Part shown: in pieces, positions 59,488 to 64,000 of the stretch
How positions within the stretch are numbered: the stretch's first letter is position 1
Layout of the letters: every line of letters starts with the position of its first letter
Assembly (NCBI RefSeq): GCF_002261345.1
Contig: NZ_NEVT01000003.1
Coordinates: 930,001 to 994,000, forward strand
Source: Bordetella genomosp. 2
GTDB lineage: Bacteria; Pseudomonadota; Gammaproteobacteria; Burkholderiales; Burkholderiaceae_B
Direction: 5' to 3'
Length of the DNA: 64,000 bases
The notes under the pieces: generated by a model
Databases searched by the model: none
The model's input: the letters and a program-made list of their open reading frames with translations, nothing else
What the model was told of the DNA's origin: nothing
Translations under genes and position numbers: made by a program

Positions 59488-60257
59488 CCATACGGACAGA
59501 GCGCGGCGAACACGGCATTGCCACCGTGCTGTTCGACCGGCCCGCCAAGCGCAATGCGTTCACCCTGGACATGTACCGGCAGTTCGGCGCAGCCATCGAT
59601 GCGCTGGACGCGGACGACGCGGTGCGCTGCATTGTGTTGCGCGGGGCGGGCGGCGCATTCTGCGCCGGCAGCGATATCGGCGGGTTCGGCGAGGATCGCA
59701 GCGGCGCCGCCCAGGCGCGCGAGTACGCCGACCTGACGCTGGATATGACCGATCGCCTCAAGCTGACCCGGCATCCCACCGTCGCATGCATCGAAGGGCC
59801 CTGCGTGGGCGGCGGACTGGAGATCGCCGCGCTATGCGACGTGCGCATCGCGGCGCGCAGTGCCCGCTTCGGCATCCCGGTCAATCGGATTGGCCTGACG
59901 CTCGACTATCGCGAGCTGGCCGACCTGGTCGCCTTGGTGGGGGCGGCCAGCACGCTCGAGATCCTGCTCGAAGGCGCGGTTTTCGATGCGGACGACGCAT
60001 TGCGCAAAGGGTTGCTGACCCGCGTGGTGGACGACGCGGACGTGGTCGCGCATGCCTACCAGTGCGCCGCGCGCATCGCCACTGCCGCGCCGCTGGTCAA
60101 CCGCTGGCACAAGAAGTTCGTGCGCCGTCTGGCCGGCAAGCAGGAGCTGGACGAGCAGGAGCGGCTGGAGCCGTACGCCTGTTTCGATACTGAAGACTAC
60201 CGCATCGGCAAGGCGGCATTCCTGCGCAAGGAAAAGCCCGCCTTCGTCGGTCGCTGA
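59484..60257 (+). CDS. enoyl-CoA hydratase/isomerase family (crotonase) protein
   Basis: The 257-residue crotonase-fold enzyme keeps the oxyanion-hole segments GAGGAFCAGSDIGGF and GPCVGGGLEIAALCDVRIAARSARFG. The Glu of GGGLEIA, matching rat hydratase Glu144, is present. The second catalytic Glu, normally in a PE-LG motif (Glu164 in rat), is replaced here: the region reads IPVNRIGLTLDY. It may therefore be an isomerase, hydrolase or other crotonase activity. The start overlaps the previous gene by 4 bp. Confidence 0.88.
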   Translation: MTIRTERGEHGIATVLFDRPAKRNAFTLDMYRQFGAAIDALDADDAVRCIVLRGAGGAFCAGSDIGGFGEDRSGAAQAREYADLTLDMTDRLKLTRHPTVACIEGPCVGGGLEIAALCDVRIAARSARFGIPVNRIGLTLDYRELADLVALVGAASTLEILLEGAVFDADDALRKGLLTRVVDDADVVAHAYQCAARIATAAPLVNRWHKKFVRRLAGKQELDEQERLEPYACFDTEDYRIGKAAFLRKEKPAFVGR

Positions 60258-60276
60258 ACGCCGAGGAGTCCCGTTC

Positions 60277-61479
60277 ATGGCACCACAAGCTTCCCTGCCG
60301 CTGGCTGGCTTGAAAATACTGGACCTGTCCCAGATCATGGCCGGTCCTTACTGCACGATGGTCCTGGCCGACCTGGGCGCCGAGGTCATCAAGATCGAGA
60401 AACCTGGCGCCGGCGACGACGCGCGCGAAATGGGGCCCTACGTTAATGGCGAATCCACCTGCTTTGCGCAGATCAACCGCAACAAGCTGGGCATTTCGCT
60501 CAACCTGAAGCATCCGGGCGTGCGCGAGATTGTCTACGACATGGTGCGCTGGGCCGACGTGGTGGTCGAGAACTACCGGGTCGGCGTGACTCGGTCGCTC
60601 GGGTTGGATTACGACACTCTCAGCCATATCAATCCGCGCCTGGTGTATTGCTCGATTTCCGGCTACGGGCAGACCGGGCCATATGCGTCCAAGGGCGGCT
60701 TCGATCTGGTAGCCCAGGGCATGACCGGCATCATGAGCATGACCGGCGAGCCGCAAGGCCGGCCGCTGAAGTCCGGTATCGCCATCTACGATGTGGGCGC
60801 CGGGCTGACCGCGTCATATGCCATCCTGGCCGCGTGCATGCACCAGCGCCAGACCGGCGAAGGGCAGCACATCGACATCTCCCTGGCCGAGTGCGGGCTG
60901 CCGTGGTTCATCTGGGAGGCCGCCGCGTACTTCGCCGAGGGCACTATCCCGCAGGTCACGGGCAGCCGCCACCGGGTCTCGGCGCCATACCAGGCGTTCC
61001 AGACCGGCGACGGCTATATCATCATCGGCGCAGCCAACCAGCGCACCTGGGAACGCCTTTGCTCCGATGTGCTGGGGCGTCCCGAATGGATCACCGACCC
61101 GCGCTTTGCCACCAATTCCGACCGCATGGCCAACATACACGTGCTCGAGCCGTTGCTCGAGGCCGAGTTCGCGCATGCCGATGCCGCCACGTGGATCCAG
61201 CGCTGCGAGGCCGCCAGCGTGCCGTGCGGTCCGATCAACGATTTCGGGCAGGCGGTCAACGACCCGCACTACGCCGCGCGCGGCATGATCCAGGAGCTCG
61301 ACCATCCAAGGCTGGGCCGCATGAAGACCATCGGCATCCCGACGCATTTCTCGCGTACGCCGGGTCAGGTGCGCATGCCCGCGCCGTTGCATGGACAACA
61401 TACCGACGAGGTGCTGGAGCGCTTTGGCGTAGACGCGCAACGGCGCGACCGACTGCGCCGGGAAGGTGCCATACAGTAG
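60277..61479 (+). CDS. CaiB/BaiF-type (class III) CoA-transferase
   Basis: The 400-residue enzyme has GLKILDLSQIMAGPYCTMVLADLGAEVIKIEKPGAGDDAREMGPYVNGES, VVVENYRVGVTRSLGLDYDTLSHINPRLVYCSISGYGQTGPYASKGGFDLVAQGM and the catalytic Asp172 in IAIYDVGAGLTASYAI. It would make a CoA thioester for the crotonase encoded just upstream. It is only distantly similar to the CoA-transferase at 50043-51284. A GAGGAG site precedes the ATG. Confidence 0.92.
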   Translation: MAPQASLPLAGLKILDLSQIMAGPYCTMVLADLGAEVIKIEKPGAGDDAREMGPYVNGESTCFAQINRNKLGISLNLKHPGVREIVYDMVRWADVVVENYRVGVTRSLGLDYDTLSHINPRLVYCSISGYGQTGPYASKGGFDLVAQGMTGIMSMTGEPQGRPLKSGIAIYDVGAGLTASYAILAACMHQRQTGEGQHIDISLAECGLPWFIWEAAAYFAEGTIPQVTGSRHRVSAPYQAFQTGDGYIIIGAANQRTWERLCSDVLGRPEWITDPRFATNSDRMANIHVLEPLLEAEFAHADAATWIQRCEAASVPCGPINDFGQAVNDPHYAARGMIQELDHPRLGRMKTIGIPTHFSRTPGQVRMPAPLHGQHTDEVLERFGVDAQRRDRLRREGAIQ

Positions 61480-61640
61480 CGATTGCAATTGCGCCGGCGC
61501 CGCTTCCTGGCGGACGCCGGCCTGGCAGCAAGCCCTGCCGCAACCGCGCGGGGCGACAACAAGAAGCAACAAGGGGCCGGGCAATCCTGCCGGCATATTC
61601 GAACAAAGATCAATGCGCGTACGGCGCAGAAGGAACGAAT

Positions 61641-62876
61641 ATGAAGCCGAACCTGATTAACCACAAACGCCGGCGGTTCGTCTCGTCCAGCGCGGCCATA
61701 GGCGCGCTGGCGATGCTCCCGTGGGTATCGCGGGCGCAGCAGGCGGCGCCTTTCCGCGTGGGGGCGCTGAACTCGATCACCGGCGTGGGCGGGCCATACG
61801 GCGGCGCCATGCTCCAGGCGATCCGCATTGCGGTCGACGAAGTCAATGCGGCGGGCGGGGCGGCGGGGCGCCCCCTGGAGCTTTACGCCGAAGACGATCA
61901 GACCAAGCCCGACGCGGCGGTGCTGGCAGTCAAGAAACTCATCGAGATCAACCGGGTCGAGGCCGTGGTCGGCATATGGCCTTCTGCAGTCGGCTTGGCC
62001 GTGATGCCGATCACCAATAATGCCGGCCTGATCATGATGAACACCTGCGGCGCTCCCGAGATGCTGACGGAGAACAAGAAAGGCCTGGCGTGGATGTTCC
62101 AGGCATCCAACGCCGTGTTTGGCAAGGCGTTCGCCGAGGTCGCGCGCCAGCGCGGCTACAAGCGGCCGGCCGTGATGGCGTTCAATAACTCCACCTTCGT
62201 CGGCCTTGCGGACTATTTCCGGCAAAGCTGGGAGGCGGGCGGCGGCAAACTCAGCGAATACGTCATCTACGAGCCTAACCAGACCACCTATCGCACCGAA
62301 CTGAGCAAGGTGCTGGCAACCAAGCCTGACGTGATCGCATTGGGATCCTACCGGCCCGACGCTACGATCCTGCTGCGCGAGTGGTTCCAGACCGGCCAGG
62401 ACTGCAAGTTCATCATGCCGGGTTGGACCGCCAACGAAGACCTGGTCAAGGCGCTCGGCAAGGAGGCGACCGAGGGCATTATCTCCATTTCCAATGTGGC
62501 CGCGCACGATCACGAGGCCTACAAGCGCTTCGCCGGGAAATTCCGGGCCAAGATGAACCGCGAACCCGACATCTTCGCGGCGCAGAGCTACGACATGGTC
62601 ATCACGCTTGCCTTGGCCATCGAGGCGGCGGGGCCGGCGGCGTCCTCCGGGGAGGTCAACGGGCACATCAAGAGCGTGGCGGCGGGCGGCCAGAAGGTCT
62701 CGTCCTTTGAACAGGGCCGCGATGCATTGAAAAGCGGCGCCGATATCGACTACGAGGGCGCATCGTCCAGCCTGAATTTCGGGGCGCACGGCGAAACCGT
62801 GCCCGATTTCGGCGTGTTCGAGATTACCCAGGGAAAACTCGTGCTGAAGGAGACGGTGCCTGGCGCGATCGCCTGA
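61641..62876 (+). CDS. branched-chain amino acid-type ABC transporter substrate-binding protein
   Basis: The 411-residue periplasmic protein is of the Leu/Ile/Val-binding group. It has a twin-arginine leader (NHKRRRFVSSSAAIGALAMLPW, cleavage after SRAQ), then RVGALNSITGVGGPYGGAMLQAIRIAVDEVNAAGGAAGRPLELYAEDDQTKPDAAVLAVKKLIE and late features VPDFGVFEITQGKLVLKETV. The RR-type leader suggests Tat export of a folded protein. It follows the CoA-transferase after a 161-bp gap and is followed by two permease genes, so it probably feeds the enzymes encoded upstream. Confidence 0.92.
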   Translation: MKPNLINHKRRRFVSSSAAIGALAMLPWVSRAQQAAPFRVGALNSITGVGGPYGGAMLQAIRIAVDEVNAAGGAAGRPLELYAEDDQTKPDAAVLAVKKLIEINRVEAVVGIWPSAVGLAVMPITNNAGLIMMNTCGAPEMLTENKKGLAWMFQASNAVFGKAFAEVARQRGYKRPAVMAFNNSTFVGLADYFRQSWEAGGGKLSEYVIYEPNQTTYRTELSKVLATKPDVIALGSYRPDATILLREWFQTGQDCKFIMPGWTANEDLVKALGKEATEGIISISNVAAHDHEAYKRFAGKFRAKMNREPDIFAAQSYDMVITLALAIEAAGPAASSGEVNGHIKSVAAGGQKVSSFEQGRDALKSGADIDYEGASSSLNFGAHGETVPDFGVFEITQGKLVLKETVPGAIA

Positions 62877-62889
62877 GCACGGAGCCGAT

Positions 62890-63767
62890 ATGGAAGCGAT
62901 CGCAATCTTGAATGCGGCCATCAATGGCGTGGTGCTCGGCACGCTGTTGGCCTTGCCGGTGCTGGCCATCACCCTGGTCTTCGGCATCTCGCGGTTTCCC
63001 AACGCCGCAACGGGCGACTACATGACGCTGGGGGCCTATACCGCCATTGCCGTGCAGACCTTCATCGGCAGTTCGCTGGTGCTCGGGGTGCTGGCCGCAT
63101 GCGTCGTCACGGCGCTGGTGTCGGTGGGATTCTATCTCTGGGTGTTCCGGGCGTTGGCCAACCGGTCGAATGTGTCCTGCCTGGTGGCTTCGCTAGGCAT
63201 AGCCTTCGTGGTGCGCAACACCATCACGTTCTTCGCCGGCCAGGACCAGTACAACCTCGATGTGCCCCTGGTGCGCGCGTGGAACTTCGGCGGCATACGG
63301 ATACTGCCCACCGACCTCTACATCATGGCGACGGCCGCCATCGCGCTGATGCTGGTCTTCGTGCTGCTGTACGGCACGCCGCTGGGCCGGCGCATGCGCG
63401 CGGTGGCCGCCAACCCCGAGCTGGCGGCCGCCAGCGGCATCCGCTCCAAGCGCGTGATGCTGTGCCTGTGGACGCTGTGCGGGGCCTTTTGCGGCCTGGG
63501 GGGGGCGTGCTGCTGGGCATCAAGGCGGTGGTCGTGCCGGAACTGGGCTTCGAGCTGCTCATGCCCATGTTCTCGGCGGTTGTGCTGGGCGGTATCGGCC
63601 ATCCGGTGGGCGCCATTGTCGGCACGCTGCTGTTCAGCGTTTCCCAGGAGATCGCCAGCCTGTATGTCGGGCCGGCCTACAAGATCGTCCTGGCCTTTGT
63701 CGTGCTTCTGCTTGTGCTGCTGGCGCGTCCGCAGGGCATTTTCGGCCGTCCCCTGGCAGCGAGGTAA
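62890..63767 (+). pseudogene. LivH-type ABC permease, out of frame at a G8 tract
   Basis: The ATG at 62890 (GGAG site just upstream) opens a normal LivH-like permease start (MEAIAILNAAINGVVLGTLLALPVLAITLVFGISRFPNAATGDYM) that continues to CGLGGA at about residue 205. From there the conserved permease sequence continues only in another frame (VLLGIKAVVVPELGFELLMPMFSAVVLGGIGHPVGAIVGTLLF…) and ends with the TAA at 63765-63767. One extra G (nine) or two fewer (six) in the run at 63498-63505 would join both parts into a full-length protein of about 292 residues. In the original frame no stop occurs before the window end. This is either a phase-variable tract or a sequencing error. Confidence 0.85.
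63498..63505 (+). repeat. run of eight G inside the permease gene
   Basis: Eight consecutive G at exactly the point where the permease reading frame breaks. Such tracts gain and lose single bases by slipped-strand pairing, so cells in one population could differ in whether the permease is made. Confidence 0.9.
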
Positions 63768-63772
63768 ACAAG

Positions 63773-64000
63773 ATGGAAGCCTATCTGATCGCGATCTCCA
63801 TCGGGATACTCATCTACATGCTCATGGCGGTGGGGCTGTCCCTGCATTACGGGTTCACCGGCCTGGTGAACTTCGGCCACGTGGGATTCTTCGCCATCGG
63901 GTCGTATGCGTCGGCGCTGCTGGCGCTCGAGGGCGTGCCCATTCCGCTGGCCATGGCTGGCGCGACGATCATCACCGCACTGGCGGCTTATCCCTTGGGC
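63773..64000 (+). CDS. LivM-type ABC permease (partial, runs off the window)
   Basis: The first 76 residues are seen: MEAYLIAISIGILIYMLMAVGLSLHYGFTGLVNFGHVGFFAIGSYASALLALEG, the standard LivM start with its NFGHVGFFAIGSYAS motif. It begins 5 bp after the permease stop, as expected for the second membrane subunit of a branched-chain amino acid-type importer. The ATPase genes should lie beyond the right edge. Confidence 0.92.
   Translation, partial: MEAYLIAISIGILIYMLMAVGLSLHYGFTGLVNFGHVGFFAIGSYASALLALEGVPIPLAMAGATIITALAAYPLG

Noticed and set aside
1-64000. insertion sequences, prophage, CRISPR arrays or tRNA genes
   Set aside because: I looked for transposase genes, IS481/IS1001-like ends, short spaced direct repeats and tRNA cloverleaf signatures; only the tRNA-like ends of ssrA were found.

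Overview
The window reads as one continuous chromosomal stretch of a high-GC betaproteobacterium, almost certainly Bordetella (or a very close Alcaligenaceae relative). The tmRNA gene encodes the tag ANDERFALAA, which I recall as the Bordetella tag. There are four Bug-type (TctC family) solute receptors, a four-gene FtrABCD-type ferrous iron uptake operon, and class I PHB genes. No IS481, IS1001 or IS1002 copy and no other transposase gene is visible in 64 kb, which fits a B. bronchiseptica-like genome better than IS481-rich B. pertussis. There are no CRISPR arrays, prophage genes or classical tRNA genes.

Layout. (1) 551-5188: a GntR-controlled catabolic cluster with two tandem Bug receptors, a beta-decarboxylating dehydrogenase and a PDC-hydrolase-like amidohydrolase. 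(2) 5278-16382: housekeeping genes: trpS with an unusual C-terminal extension, an ArsR-type regulator with duplicated Cys pairs, a BON protein, tex, a DinG/YoaA helicase, bamD, rluD and pgeF. (3) 16563-19655: phaC-phaB-phaR for polyhydroxybutyrate, without phaA. (4) 19798-22974: ftrABCD, preceded by a 59-bp inverted repeat. (5) 23030-24716: a PhzF protein and three small stress-type proteins (BON, DUF1328, CsbD). (6) 24909-35112: a cyanophycin module with two tandem cphA-like genes facing an ABC transporter plus DUF1854 gene, then FemAB-like and ferritin-like genes. (7) 35200-46167: a MltB-type transglycosylase, an extradiol-dioxygenase-like protein with a divergent LysR, a second Bug/amidohydrolase/lyase cluster with its own LysR, an orphan ModA-like protein, an MFS/AraC pair and a sugar-phosphate mutarotase. 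(8) 46186-52677: a GntR gene and a divergent pair of operons for a three-subunit acyl-CoA carboxylase, a type III CoA-transferase and a Bug receptor, with repeated palindromic operators between them. (9) 52831-56170: a flavoprotein, a small unknown gene, ssrA with promoter and terminator, and an MFS transporter. (10) 56300-64000: a second, paralogous GntR gene and a catabolic operon (aminotransferase, M29/NicX-like protein, crotonase, CoA-transferase, branched-chain-amino-acid-type ABC transporter). In it the first permease gene is out of frame at a run of eight G.

Taken together this is a metabolically versatile genome: carbon storage as PHB, nitrogen storage as cyanophycin, and at least four separately regulated routes for organic acids or amino acids. 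The best leads for something new are the cyanophycin-linked module with its degenerate CphA paralogue, the two paralogous GntR/CoA-chemistry clusters with related operators, the poly-G frameshift in the permease, and the palindromic control region of ftrABCD.
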